Shown here in pieces: positions 1 through 12,078 of a DNA stretch of 64,000 bases. Below the pieces are notes generated by a model. The model did not search any database. It was given only the letters and a program-made list of their open reading frames with translations, and was not told where the DNA came from. Both the position numbers and the translations under genes were made by a program. Source of the DNA: Dysidea avara (taxonomy: Eukaryota; Porifera; Demospongiae; Dictyoceratida; Dysideidae); the NCBI RefSeq assembly GCF_963678975.1, contig NC_089279.1, forward strand, positions 33,919,297 to 33,983,296, read 5' to 3'. How positions within the stretch are numbered: the stretch's first letter is position 1; each line of letters begins with the position of its first letter.

Positions 1-56
1 ATAAAATACCAAGACTACAGTTTGCAGTAAATGGCTGAGTTGGTAACTACATATTA

Positions 57-426
57 GGCCACTCCAAATAAATTCTCTGTTTCCCATCCACCGCCCGCAT
101 CTGGTTACTGTCAGCTCTAAATATTCCATTATTCCGTATTCTTCCATTATTTTCTGGTTATTCTTGCATACTGACAGGCTCATCTTGAAACAGTGTCAGC
201 TCACATGTCAACGGTGCTCACAAACTTCACGTTTGTGTTATTTTGCAACTAAAAAGGAAGAAACAAGCTCAATCATGCTTTTACACAGCTTTTTATGGCT
301 GTACCAGACAAATAATGGCTTGAAAAGCTGCCAATATTATAATGATATAATGGAAATGGACCGCCCGCCCGCATGCAAATATGCCCAAGTCCAGGATGGG
401 AAACAGAGAATTTATTTGGAGTGGCC
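57..426. mobile_element. PIF/Harbinger-like MITE, 370 bp
   Basis: The ends form a perfect inverted repeat of about 33 bp starting GGCCACTCCAAATAAATT (57-89 against 394-426). Flanking triplets are TTA on the left and TTC on the right, close to the 3-bp TWA duplication of PIF/Harbinger elements. A GC-rich CCGCCCGCCCGCAT block lies near the right end. A second element with the same GGCCA start and the same block is at 23551-23908, where the duplication is an exact TAA. No coding capacity is seen; the 106-residue frame inside it looks like chance. Confidence 0.75.
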
Positions 427-900
427 TTCTACTGAAGCTTATAATTCTAACCAATTAAACCAACTAACACTTTTTGAATCATAATTTTAAAATATAAAAA
501 CCACACTAATCACCTCTTATAGCAATAGTGGAAAACACTGCTAATTATCTGAATTTAAAAAACCCACAATTAAAACTTTTGTAACTAAAGATACAACCCA
601 CAATCGAAACCTTTTCTTGAAGAACTCTTGAGGAAAAGGAGGCTATACTCTCCTGGAACACAGTTGAACAATAGGTATAGCTAGCTACTATATAGACATT
701 ATTTGTGATGCATAGTTCCTGAAATAAGTCTGCTTTTGATACACATAGAAGAGTTAGGGTTTTATGGCCAAGTACTAACTTAGAAGGGAAAGGGGGGCTA
801 CAGCCCCCTTATCCCTCCCCCCCCCCCGATAAATCCGCCCCTGCATACACTCCACACTGAGCAGAGGGTGTCTCTACAATGATACTATATATATATATAT
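427..900. other. No gene seen; MITE end fragment at 782-844
   Basis: This is AT-rich DNA without a convincing reading frame. Positions 782-844 carry a poly-C run followed by ATAAATCCGCCCCTG, the right end of the CAGGGGCGGAT-type MITE family seen complete at 24162-26657. No matching left end is visible, so it is a solo end. Confidence 0.5.
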
Positions 901-1379
901 CAATGGCGGATCCAGGATGGGGCATTAGGGGTAAATGCCCCCCCCCCTCTCACCTTGTGGAAGAGCCAGCCATACTTGTAATTAAAATACTACCAGGCCA
1001 AGATCAGTTTAGCTATACACCTCATGAAAATATGTACATTTTACTAGCACTTATTACAATTTCACCTGAAAACGAAGCAAACCAATGTCAAACTAGCTGT
1101 TAAATTGTTACCTTGCACCTTCGTGCGCACTAAGCGCCTCTAAAATTAATTATCGTGTTGCTGTTGTTTAAGACGTTTGGAGCCTTTTAACAGCTTTTAA
1201 GACTTTACAACCATCTTCAAAGGCCAAAATGGCAAAAATCATCAGTGAGATACTACTAAGAGGTGATTATTTGCTGTTTCAAAAATGCAGCAACTAGCAA
1301 GAGAATCTGGATCTCCCCAACCACCAACAACTTAGCCTGTTTGTGCCCCTCCCCTTGCTGGCTCCTGGATCCGCCCCTG
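901..1379. mobile_element. hAT-like MITE (CAGGGGCGGATCC family), 479 bp
   Basis: It starts CAATGGCGGATCCAGG and ends CCTGGATCCGCCCCTG, an inverted pair of 16 bp with two mismatches. The flanks are TA dinucleotide runs on both sides, so an 8-bp duplication is possible but cannot be proven in simple sequence. No transposase is seen. The next 830 bp (1380-2210) hold no gene. Confidence 0.7.
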
Positions 1380-2210
1380 TATATATATTATAGTAAAAGC
1401 ATGGCAATGTAGGATTTGAGTAACTCAGAGGAGTTCTTCTCCTTAGTTAGTCACTTCCTCCTACCAACTATTGTTCCCAGTAACCCAGTATGAATACTTC
1501 CCACAATTGTAGACATGTGGAGACAAAGCGTGATATCTGATACATACCTAGTATGTGAATTAATCATGGGCAACTACACACGTGTGCTGAAATAATCACT
1601 ATGTATATTAGCTAAAGTTGTACAAATATTTAGCTCAATACATTTTAATTACCTCAGAAAACTTGTTTCTCAAACACTCATTCAATGAATGCTATCCCAC
1701 TAGAGACCTGTGAGAATGCCTGTGAATACAGGGAGCCAGAAACATGTAACTAAAATGTCTGTAGCCTGTTTAATTTGTGCTTTCATGCTTCACCAAAAGT
1801 ACATCGCAGACATTAAATTAACCGAGTAAAAAATAATTTCCCAGCAAAAATTGTCTGGTAAAGAATCATTTAAAGTTAATGTGTCAGTTTGGCACATAAC
1901 TACTGACACTAAATACATTTAGCCTTATACCTTAGCCATGTATTGATTGATGACTATACACAGGAGTTTTATACAGGCTGTGATCATTTTGTTACTTGAT
2001 GAGTTGGAGTAATTTTTGTACGCTTTTAGCTTCTGCTAAAATCCAAGGCAACAGAAGCTAAAATCCAAGGCAACAGAAGATATCAAGTAAGAGTGACTAT
2101 GCATGGGTGTATCCAGAATTACTTGAGATCACATTATCAGAAGTATCAAATGTTGACACCTGCTACACGTATAATCATCAATTTATTTATTTGATGCTAC
2201 AAAAAAAGCG

Positions 2211-2540
2211 TTGAAGTTCTCATTGTACTTGTTTGTACTAGCTACTAGTCCCTATCAGTAATTTTACAGTTCACTCAGTTCCCATCAGACATATGGTAGA
2301 GGAGCAGCATTCAGTGAAGGTGACTAGAAGGGAAGCTAATCACGACTCAGAAAACATTGACAGTCTTAAAGAGATGAATTTGCCCATGAACTAGCTAACA
2401 CATCTTTACCCAGCTACCTGAAGGATCTGCGCATCAAGTTTAGCTTTCCTAGTGGATCAGCTCATACACTGAACGATCAAAAAATGAATGAAGCAAACAC
2501 ATTAAAAAAGGAACCTTTGAGAACCAATTATTGGGTACAG
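2211..2540 (+). pseudogene. TGF-beta ligand exon 1 pseudogene
   Basis: The sequence aligns along its length with exon 1 of the ligand gene at 16328-16645: signal peptide region, the PIRHMVEEQ stretch, VKVTRREA, and the splice donor AG|GTATGTG at 2540. The start codon is TTG where the gene has ATG. A one-base deletion near 2385 puts a TAG in frame. No exon 2 follows in this copy. The phase offset just after the ANT codons is the same as in the main gene (see findings). It is a decayed duplicate and not expected to make protein. Confidence 0.85.
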
Positions 2541-2639
2541 GTATGTGCAATACATATACTTTGAAATGTATGTGTGTATGTGTGTATAGCTTTTGAAAGT
2601 ACACAGTTAGAATATTTAGTGTAAAAAATAATTTAAAAC

Positions 2640-3078
2640 AATTAAAACTCATGGGAATAGAAATCAATGAAAAAGGCAAAGAAACAGGAGTAAAACAAGC
2701 CAGCATGTTAGACACAGAGAGATCTCTATTTGGACTCAATTAGAGGTGGATGCAGGGGGGTAGTGAGGGTATCTATGGTGAGGAGCAGCTATTGTCAGCA
2801 GGTGATGATATTTTTTATTTTTTTTGGTTTTCAACTTACAGCTAGGCTGAAGTAGCAGTCCCAGAGTGGAACTCCCCTTTTAAAAAGTCTGGAACCGCCC
2901 CTGTCAATGGATGTGGTAGAAACTAAAGAAAACATACTAGTTTCTCCATAAATCAGGGGCAGATATGTACTGATAATGCTTGTTTATTTGAGTCCAAATA
3001 GAGATCTCTCTGTGTTTAACATGCTGGCTTGTTTGACCCTTGTTTCTTTGGGATCTCTATCCCCATGTTTTATTTTTT
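2640..3078. mobile_element. Inverted-repeat MITE
   Basis: Arms at 2696-2739 and 2998-3031 are reverse complements with one mismatch over most of their length (GAGATCTCTATTTGGACTC). Weaker complementarity extends outward to about 2640 and 3078. The spacer contains a second, nested MITE at 2740-2903. No coding capacity. Confidence 0.6.
2740..2903. mobile_element. Nested MITE of the CAGGGGCGG type
   Basis: The right end reads CTGGAACCGCCCCTG; the left end is a degenerate AGAGGTGGATGCAGGGG. It carries the module GAGGGTATCTATGGTGAGG that also occurs inside two other MITEs, at 28047-28145 and, inverted, at 43600-43690. It sits inside the inverted-repeat element 2640-3078. Confidence 0.5.
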
Positions 3079-3736
3079 TAAATCAAGACACACTATAGTG
3101 TGTCGTGCGGCCAAGTACAGCCAGTGCGGGCGCGCAACATACAAGTATGCATTTTACAGGAACCAAGAAAATGTCGTTTTCACGCATCCATAGCTTGATA
3201 ATGGCTGGACAGAAATTAACCGTTTTTGCTGTGGAAACTCCCTCAGAGTGGGGTGTCTCCCATTTCAAATTTGAGCTGAATCCGCCAGGCCATCACTGCG
3301 ATATTCGCCTTCAAAGTTCGTCTCATTTTCTTCGTATTTTTCTTTATCTTCTTCCTTTCGCACCACTTAGAAAAATTGCTATAACTCGCTCATGCTTTAG
3401 TCGATTTTCTTCAAATTTGGAAGGCTATAAGAACGTAATTTAGCATGTTTATAATCCATATTTTGTACACTTTAGATAAAGAACAAGGGCGTTACATGCG
3501 ATTTTGTAAAGCATTCGATAGTGAATTTTTGTCACGGCCACAGGGTAAGCCGTTTGAAGGAATGGCTTGAAAATCGGTCTGTACATGGAGTAACCATCGT
3601 AGTGCAAACCTTTTGTGGTTTGAAAGAAATTGCACTAACAGTCATGGAGTTATAACAAAACTTCCAACCATATGTAAAATGCACATGATCGAGTTTTGTT
3701 AATAAAAAAGCCAAAAAGTAATACTTGCCACACCTA

Positions 3737-6597
3737 GGTGGGGTCTATTCTACGGAACGGAATGGAACGGAACGATGAACTAAACCACGGAACGGAACGT
3801 TTTCTCAAATTGAAGCTTGTAACTCACCATTGCTGAAACTGCCTTTATGTTATCAGTAGCATCTACAGTGGGTGATTAAACATAAGATAAAAAGAATTAA
3901 AGGATCGATTGTGGGTTCTGTGTTGGTTGTCATTAATAACGAAGTATTAATTGTGGGATGAGCTGTATCAGTAATGTTCATCCATGGTTCATCTACGGAT
4001 ATATCAAGAAGGGCACTTGTTCTTACCAAAGTTAACAGTATATGAGCTGTTTTGCTTATTTTGACTTTAGAAAACAGTCTGGGCCGGTTTTTCAAGTCAT
4101 AAGTCACAATAAAGTCAGTGTACAAATAAAGCAAGCAGGAAAACACTGGTAACAGGAAAGAGCCAGCTGAATTAAAACTTGACAAATTTTGTGCAGTATG
4201 TGAGGAGCAATATGTTGGCACACCGCAAGGAGGTTATATTCTGCAATCATCATTGAAGTATATGCATGGAGTTGTTAACAGCTAGTGCAGTGGACTAATG
4301 CCAGATGTATTCAATAGTGAGCTGATTTTTTCTGTTACACAAATTCAAGGATGAGTCTAACTGCTAGCCTTGAATCAGGCTAAATTCCTAAACTCCAAGC
4401 AGATCAACCAGATCCCAATTATAAGCCTTCTATGCATGTGAAACCATGCCCATAGCCACCAGGCAAACATGGTTTGGACCAAGATGTGTGTGTAGTTTCA
4501 ATGTATCTAGTCAGACCTGAAATGGAACACTCACATTAATTACATACCACCTAAGAATCCTAAGTGTAACATTTCACATGCTTCACTTCAAACAAAACAA
4601 GTTAAATTTGTTCATCTATTTTCAAGTGATTCTCAGTCCAGCTGGTCCATGAAATTACAGTGGGATCACATGTATTTGTTACAATGTGGGTTGCTCTGTG
4701 TTGGATCTACTCTAGAGTTGAGATTTCAAGGTAGACTGCCAATGTACCGACACTGTAACAGACAGTTGTAGCATATTTAAGTGGAGAACAAATAAATACA
4801 GTAATGCTAAATTATTTATGCATACAAATTTTTCATAATGAAATTGCTATCTCATTTTGATTTTGTACCTCCACTTTGCAACATATTCAAGAACAAGAAA
4901 TTACCACTCTTTTAATCTCCAACCACTGTCGTTAATTAACCAAGATCTCACCAGTCTTTGTTTTTTCCATCTACAATTGTGACCGAATTTTGGAAAATCA
5001 CCCTTATGGGTGCATTTGACACATTAAATATTTAGTTCTGAAACACAGTACTATAAGTTTAATTCCTCCCCTTTTAAGGGTAGAATAAACCATTGATACC
5101 TTGAATTACAAGAAAAATTTTAGAAATATTTGAAGTATTTTCTGCTATTAACAGTAGCATGCTAGTTTAAAAAATTCTAATTGTTTCAGGCATGACCATA
5201 AGGGTGATTTTCCAAAAAATGGTCACAACTTTGCTTTGGAACAATAATTATCTAAAGGCTCTAATTCATATTAAGTATTTAAATCTTTAATTCACCTTAT
5301 TGTATTTGTACTAATTTTATTGATTTGTCTATACGTTTTCTTCATTTTCCTTTGAAGTTGTACAGTATAGGTAAACAAAAATAAATTTTCTCTCACATCT
5401 TATTCTAGGATTTCTATTGACTAAGAAAAATTTAATTAATTGTATACAGGCTCAAAATTGAGAAAATTATAAAGAAGTGAACTCATATTATACAATCAGT
5501 TTACTTTTGGATATTTAATGTCCAACTGTATCAAAAATTCGATGAATCCATGCATCTCATCGCTGGTCGTCTGAACATTCTGAAAGTGATACCTCATTCA
5601 ATCAACCATATATTCTGTTTCTTAGACTGAATAAAGTCATGATCAACTAGGCTTTTCCTGTCACCAGTAACTTTCTAGTTAATTTCTCTGTGGATATTGT
5701 GCTCTGAAACTGAAGAAATTGAGTGGTCTTCTAAACTATTTATCTTGTCAAGATCAGCAGAAACAACTGACATCCAATCAGCTACTGTATTGTAGTAACA
5801 AAACTTGCCTTGGTCATGTAATAAATGAATTGAAGAGACCTGCTTGATATATCAGGTAGTAGAACAATCACTGCATGAGACAGCCATTAATATGTTATTA
5901 TTATCCTATTCCATTTTCCTGGAGGTTCCACTGATAAAACACAATTTCAGCAATGATAGTGGCTAGCCAAGCTGCAAGATTTGATTCAGAAAGCATTCCA
6001 TTCTGTAGAATAGACCCCATCCTGGATTCAACTCACTATACTCAGGCTGAGATATCCGGCATTAGTACTCTACACTGTTAATGGATCATTGATGTTCACA
6101 CAATATAGCCTCCGTGAGGTATCTGAATCATTTCTCCTCACACACTGCACAAAATTCCTTTAGATTCTGCTTAGACTGAGTTAATTCAGATTGTCACCAT
6201 ATACGTACTTGTTTCCTTTGTAGTGTAGCTAGCTGATTAGAAAGGCTGAGCCCCAGACTGTACATTCTAAAGTCAAAGTAAGCAAAAATAACTCACATAC
6301 TAGTAAAAACAAGTCATGCATTAAGTTCCCTACTTGATACATCTGAAGATGAACACGCTGAGTCAGCTATTCCCACAATTAGTACTTCGTTACTGACAAC
6401 CAATAAGAACCCACAATTGATCCTTAAATTGGTTTTATCTTTCTTGGGGTACTGGCGTTTGATTACCTGCTGGAGGTTCCACCGATAACTTATACAGCAA
6501 TGGTAAGCTCAGTGCAAGCTTCAATTTGAGAGAGCATTCCGTTCCGTAGTTTAGTCCATCATTCCGTTCCGTTCCATTCCGTAGAATAGACCCCACC
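3737..6597. mobile_element. MULE-like non-autonomous element, copy 1
   Basis: Termini are GGTGGGGTCTATTC and its complement, and the TIRs run inward for about 400 bp. The outer TIRs are built from repeated GGAAC pentamers. A perfect 9-bp duplication CCACACCTA (3728-3736 and 6598-6606) flanks it. Long TIRs with a 9-bp duplication fit Mutator-like elements. A degenerate extra terminal-like block is internal, near 5925-6030. No transposase is recognisable. A second copy is at 34807-37482. Confidence 0.8.
4979..5226. mobile_element. GTGAC-type MITE nested in MULE-like copy 1
   Basis: Ends GTGACCGAATTTTGGAAAAT and its near complement at 5191-5226. MULE-like copy 2 (around 35999) has the intact target CTACAATTTTGC, which proves insertion. 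The target duplication is AATT (4975-4978), with AACT on the right (5227-5230, one mutation). The same family is present at 52965-53213 and 55487-56110. Confidence 0.85.
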
Positions 6598-7055
6598 CCA
6601 CACCTACCAGACAAACTAGTTAATGGAATCAGCTGAAATCAGGTAGAGAGGTAAATAAATCATTTTAGAGTGATATTACAGTGGTTTACAAGGAATCAGA
6701 TTAAAATCCACTGGGCTACGCTATCTATGAAAGTGAACTAGGTGTAACAAGTGTGCGATCGAGATACTCTAATAGTGCAGTTGTTCTATACTATATGTGT
6801 ATTTTGTACCACACGCGTATGGCACATACCATACGCGTACGGTACAAAATACGCAAATTCATTTTTGTACCATACGCGTGGGTAATGGTAAAACCTGGAA
6901 CGGAGAAATGAGGAATCGGAAATCATAAACGGAGGAAACGACGGAATGACGGAAACAGTTGTCCTCCTGCGCACGTGCTGGTTGGCTACTGTACGCGTTC
7001 AGCACTGTAGAGTGTTGAGTTGGACTGAGCCTAAGTAACTCGGAGGTCTTAAGAA

Positions 7056-8814
7056 ATGGATTGGGGTTATTGGGATGAGGGATCTGGAGCTGAGGACGAT
7101 AGAAATAGAGAAGAGTTAGTAGAAGTAAGCTGCTATAGCTGATCACATCTCTATACACGTATACCTACGTAGCGATCATACGACTACTCTAATCAATTGG
7201 GCAGCTCCAAAAGTAGTGCCATAACTCTAGTGGAGAGCGATTCCGAGGAAGACCAGGCATTAGAGCGCATGTCTACCTACAGTTATAGCAGGTATGCTTT
7301 ATCGGTACGCCCCAATCGTGCCAGCAACTTAGATATACTCAAGCAGTGATGCGAATAACAGTGAGCCTACGTGTAGATGGAGTGATAGTGAATCGGACGA
7401 GCTACCAGCTGCTCCTATTACCCTGGGAACGATACAAGGAATTTGGAAAAAGGCTGAAACACTTACTCAAACTGAAGGACATATTCTAATGGTTCCATGG
7501 AGTTCAGGCAACAGAGACCGGCTAGTGAAAAGTACTACTGGTGATCAGCCCCATTTAGTGAAACCACATCAAAAGCAAAGTCAGCAATTTTTTTTTTTTT
7601 CAATTTATTTAAACAGGGAAGGTAGCATCAGCAAAGCTGTTTTACAGCTACGCCCTGTATACAGCATACATGTATAAAACTACATACATTTACAAATTAA
7701 TATTAACTACAATTATATTGTTCTAAATAGCTACTCCTGAATTGAAATAAAGTTGATGCGTGATACAAAGCAGCTGGCAGAGCAATATTGTTGTGATGAC
7801 AAGTATCCCATGTTCAAAGGGTTTTCAATCTGTGCACATACTGTTGCTACGGCTGAAGCAAATGGAGACTTGGGATCTTTCATAACCTGGTATGTAGCTA
7901 ACAAGTGCAGACCAAACTTAACATCTATTGCCCTACAAGGAATGCCAACGGGAGCTGGGAGAAAGGGAGGAGTTGCCAAAAGGAAAAGGACCTCTCGGGT
8001 TGCAGTTGAGACCTGTTCATCTCGATTTTCGACCACTGTACCAGATCCCAAAAGGGTCTCTTTAACTCAGGGAAATACAACCAGTGGAGCATATGTTTCT
8101 AGTCCATTGCAACCAGCAATAAACTATCCCACAGTTACTTTGCCTACCACAGTGTCACCTGCTCCACTTCATGCAAGTACTAGTACTGCAACAGGCCAGT
8201 TGAGCAATGTTGTTCGTAATCAAGGAATTGCTTCTTCGTCTTCTTTGATTTCTTTGCAACCATCCACAACGATGTGCCACGTTGTCACTGCACCATCCCA
8301 ACTAACTACTCTTTCAACTTCAGGACATTGTATCACTTCTGTACCTTACTCAGCACAGCAGTTATCCCCAGTAGTAACTACACCTGTTGACAAACAAGTG
8401 GCTAACATTCTCCAACAAATTCTAATGAATGCAGGGAACACCTTAGGTCAACAAGCTGGGACATCCCCTGCAATATCCAGCGTCAATCAATCAGCCTCTC
8501 AACCAGCTAATCCTTTCATTCTTAAATTTAAAACTAATCAAATCCGTGTCTGTCAGTCATGCCGTCAAATTTTTTCAAATGATTTACAACTGGTTGTTGC
8601 GCGAGCAGAGCGTCGCCTGGTACAAAACATGGCTAATGGCACAAATTTTTTAGGGAGGGAATCTAATTCGCATTACCATTTACAACTCTCTTGTTTACGA
8701 CTGGCCTGCCCTTCCTTCAGTGGACCACAGCTTATCATTCCAGGAGAAGTGAAAGCAAAGTTGACTGATGGTCACATCAGATTTATCGAGCAAGAGCTAT
8801 CTATTAAAATATAA
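7056..8814 (+). pseudogene. SWIM zinc-finger protein gene of the TIR element, broken by a retroposon
   Basis: Probable exons are 7056-7124 (MDWGYWDEGSGAEDD...), 7205-7291 (acidic, ESDSEED), 7347-7587 and 7786-8814. The first junction is uncertain: GAA|GTAAGC at 7124 does not match the phase of exon 2, while a GTTAGT donor at 7116 does. The junction of exons 2 and 3 is phase-consistent. Exon 3 ends PHLVKPHQKQSQQ and resumes after the insertion with YCCDDKYP...ICAHTVA, the CxH half of a SWIM-type zinc-binding motif. The Tyr in CDDKYP stands where relatives usually have a zinc-binding Cys. Then follow a Pro/Gly/Lys linker (GAGRKGG, KRKR), a Ser/Thr-rich middle, and a C-terminal domain with RVCQSCR and HYHLQLSCLRLACPSF. 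Similar two-domain proteins occur in sponges and cnidarians (recalled, not searched). DNA binding is likely; the role in mobility is unknown. Confidence 0.65.
7588..7785 (-). mobile_element. Short retroposed LINE 3' end inside the SWIM gene
   Basis: A 12-base T run at the left edge is the poly(A) tail of a minus-strand insertion; next to it lies CCCTGTTTAAATAAATTG read on the minus strand, typical of a LINE 3' end. AGCAAT occurs on both sides as a probable target duplication. Removing the insert restores a continuous frame (CAG CAA TAT TGT TGT). The insert brings an in-frame stop at 7675. Confidence 0.7.
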
Positions 8815-9360
8815 TTCTGAACTGGACACTAGTGGTTGCTCAAAAGACAAGTTGATTTGCTGTCATGTTTGATTTTTTCTGTTATGTAGCTACACTTAAA
8901 TTTTAGAATTTATGACAAAAAACTGTGATATAGTAATTATAATGAATTGTTTTTTTTTGCTAATAAATTAGAGTAGTCGTATGATCGCTACGTAGGTATA
9001 CGTGTATAGAGATGTGATCAGCTAGCAGCTTACTTCTTCTAACTCTTCTCTATTTCTATCGTCCTCAGCTCCAGATCCCTCATCCCAACACTGATAACCC
9101 CAATCCATTTCTTAAGACCTCCGAGTTACTTAGGCTCAGTCCAACTCAACACTCTACAGTGCTGAACGCGTACAGTAGCCAACCAGCACGTGCGCAGGAG
9201 GACAGCTGTTTCCGTCATTCCGTCGTTTCCTCCGTTTCTGATTTCTGATTTCCGATTCCTCATTTCTCCGTTCCAGGTTTTACCATTACCCCATACGCGT
9301 ATGGTGCATACCATACGCGTACGGTACAAAATACGCAAATTCATATGGTATAGAACACAG

Positions 9361-11790
9361 TCACCCTAATAGAACATTCAGCTGCGCAATAAGTCACTCT
9401 ATTAAAATGTTCAGCTACAATCAAGTCACCGTTCAGCTAACGGAGTTCAAGTCACCTTTCAACTAGTATCAAAAACAAATAGCCCTGTAGAGAGTGTTCA
9501 GTTACAAACAAGTCACCCTGTAGAGAGTTCAACTACAAACAAGTCACCCTGAAGACAGTTCAGCAACAAACAAATCACTCTTTAGAGAGTTCAGCTACGC
9601 TTCAAGTCACTCCGTAAAGGGCTCAGTAGAGGTCAGCTAGAAACATATCACCCTGTAGAAAGATAACAGCTAGAAACAAGTCACCCTGTAGAGAGTTGAG
9701 CTGGAAAGAAGCCACCATAGAGAGATCAGCTAGAAACAAGTCACCCTATACAGAATTCAGCTACATTTCGTAGAGTGTTTCAACTAGAAACAAGCAACCA
9801 TGTGGAGAGTTCAGCTACAAACAAACTCCGGCTTTCAGTAGAAAGATCAGCTAGACGCAAGTTATCCTGCAAAGAGTTCAAATCCATTTTAAGTCACTCT
9901 TTAGAGAGTCAAGTAACCTTGTAACGAGATAAGCTACATTTCAAATCATCCTGTAGAGAGATCAGCTTGAAAGAAATCACCCTCTAGAGAGATGTGATAA
10001 AAACAAGTCACCCTGTAGAGAAATCAGCTAGAATATATTCACCTTGTAGAGATCAGCTAGAAACAAGTCACCCTGTAGAGAGTTGAGCTGGAAACTGTAG
10101 AGAAATCGACTAGAAACAATTCACACTGTACAGATCAGCTAGAAACAAATCACCCTGTAGTGAGATATGCTCAACACAAATCCCCTGTAGAGAGATCTGG
10201 TAGAAACAAGTCACCCTGTAGAGAAATTAGCTAGAAACAATTCACCCTGTAGAGATCAGCTAGAAACAAATCATTCTGTAGAGAGATCAGCTAGAAATAA
10301 GTTACCTTGTAGACAGTTCAGCTGGAAACAAGTTACCCGTAGAGAGATCAGCTAAAAACAAACCACCCAGAGGGATTTTGTAGAGTGATTCAGTTAGAAA
10401 TAAGCAATCCTGTAGAGAGTTCAGCTACAAAAAAACTCTTTAGAAACAAGTTATCCTGCAAAGGGTTCAACAGCAACATTTGAAGTCACCCTGTAGAAAA
10501 GACAGCTAGAAACAAGTATAGCCTTGCAAAGAGATAAGCTACATTTCATATCACCCTGTAGAGAGATCTGGTAGAAAAAGTCAGCCTGTAGAGAGTTCAA
10601 CCAGTAAGGAGTCACCCATAGAGAAATCAACTAGAAAAAAATCACCTGTAGAAAGATCAACTAGAAACAAGTCACCCTGCAGCGAGATTAGCTACATTTC
10701 AATCACCTGTAGAAAGATCAGCTTGAAGCAAATCACCCTATAGAAAGATCAGTTAGAAACAAGTCACCCTGTAGAGAGATCAGCTAGAAAGAAATCACCC
10801 TGTAGAAAGATCAGCTTGAAACAAACCACACTGTTGAAAGATTAGTCAGAAACAAGTCACCCTGTAGAAAGGTCAGATAGAATGAAGTCTGCACCATGTA
10901 GCACTACCAGAGAACAGTGCCATGAAACACCTATGGATTATCCATGAACAGTGAAATAATCTCCATTAAGTGCCATGAAAGTAATCTCATTGATATTCCA
11001 TTGTAATATCCATGCTATGAAATATTCATGATTTCATGGTAATTTTATAGCACTGACAAATTATTTCATGGCACAAGAAAATTAAGATTGCAGTGGCCTT
11101 GAATTGTCAAATTTTCATAGGTAGTGTCCATGAATTTTATAGGCAGTGTCCTTGAAAACTACACAAAGTTTCATGGTTTACCATCGGTTTTTCTCTAGGT
11201 GTTCAGCTAGAAATAAATCAGATCAGATAGAAAAAATTATGCAGTAGAGAGATCAACTAGAAAAATCACTCTATAGAGAGATCAGCTGGAAACAAGCAGC
11301 CCTGTAGAGAGATCAGCTTGAAACAAATAACCCTGTAGAGAGACCAACCAGAAATAAATCACCAATCAGCTGGATCAAGTCACCCAGTAGGGTGTTCAAC
11401 TACATTTCAAGTCACCCAGTAGAGAGTGTAGCTAGAAACAAGTCACTCTGTAGAAATATCAGGTAGAAACAAGTCACTCTGTAGAAATATCAGGTAGAAA
11501 CAAGTCACCCTAGCTGGAAACAAGTCACCTTGTAAAAAGATCAGCTAGAAACAATTCACCCTGTAGGGATCGGCTAGAAACAAGTCACCCTGTAGAGAAT
11601 TCAGCTGGAAACAAGTCACCCTGTAGAGATCGGCTAGAAACAAGTCACAGAGATCAACTGGAAACTGGAGAGAATTCAGCTACATTTTGTAGAGTGTTTC
11701 AGCTAGAAATAAGCCACTGTGTGCTGAGTTCAACTACAAACCATTCACCAAGTAGTCAAAGAGTACAGTTGGATTATGAGGCTCCCTGTA
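9361..11790 (+). repeat. 31-bp minisatellite array A (degenerate)
   Basis: Tandem copies of a unit of about 31 bp, with core TCACCCTGTAGAGAG followed by TCAGCTAGAAACAAG. I estimate close to 70 units, many with point changes and small indels. Positions 10883-11200 are a non-satellite interruption rich in CCATGAA and TTCATGG. The first units read TCACCCTAATAGAACATTCAGCT, intermediate between the satellite core and the ACTCTAATAGA motif that precedes it. Confidence 0.9.
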
Positions 11791-12022
11791 GAAAAGAACT
11801 GCATACCCATTTCCCTGTAGCTGCAAACAGTTTAACCTGTGTGACTTATTTTTATGCTCAATCAATTAACAAAATTAAAAATTATTCCCTAAAGTACATG
11901 TAGCTAAACAACTTCAGTGCTGGTCACTGTAAAGCACTAATAACAATAACAAATCATTAAAATCTTCTTCATACTAATCTTCTCTCTAGATCTGTGGTAA
12001 ATAAAATGAAAAGTTAAAAGAA

Positions 12023-12057
12023 ATACCTAAAGTTGGCCATAGACTGGCTTTAGGTAT
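12023..12057. repeat. Hairpin before palindrome A
   Basis: ATACCTAAAG pairs with CTTTAGGTAT around a core TTGGCCATAGACTGG. The equivalent hairpin in composite repeat B (22874-22904) has a stem of CCCCAAAG with CTTTGGGG; several stem positions changed on both sides and pairing is kept. Confidence 0.8.
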
Positions 12058-12078
12058 GAAATTGCAAAAAGAAGTGAT

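Larger units (their letters stand above)
6782..9357. mobile_element. TIR element carrying a SWIM-protein gene
   Basis: Long inverted repeats (about 6782-7196 against 8967-9357) start TGTTCTATAC and hold several copies of the palindrome TACCATACGCGTATGGTA. It sits inside composite repeat A exactly between ACTCTAATAG and TCACCCTAATAGA, which are joined in copy B at about 19880. The exact duplication is unclear (AGTGCAGT against AACACAGT at best). It encodes a multi-exon SWIM-domain protein but no DDE transposase that I can see. Long TIRs plus SWIM suggest a Mutator-related origin; this is inference. Confidence 0.75.

Noticed and set aside
164-484. 106-residue frame
   Set aside because: It runs through a Harbinger-like MITE and its right TIR; no protein features.
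3105-3443. 112-residue frame in the composite repeat head
   Set aside because: The equivalent region of copy B is read in another frame with a different protein, so there is no coding constraint.
3853-4221. 122-residue minus-strand frame in the MULE-like element
   Set aside because: The second copy of the element interrupts the frame, and it lies in the terminal inverted repeat; no transposase motif.
9361-11790. Regular 31-bp repeats that might suggest a CRISPR array
   Set aside because: Units are directly adjacent with no unique spacers, degenerate, and the window is eukaryotic. It is a minisatellite.
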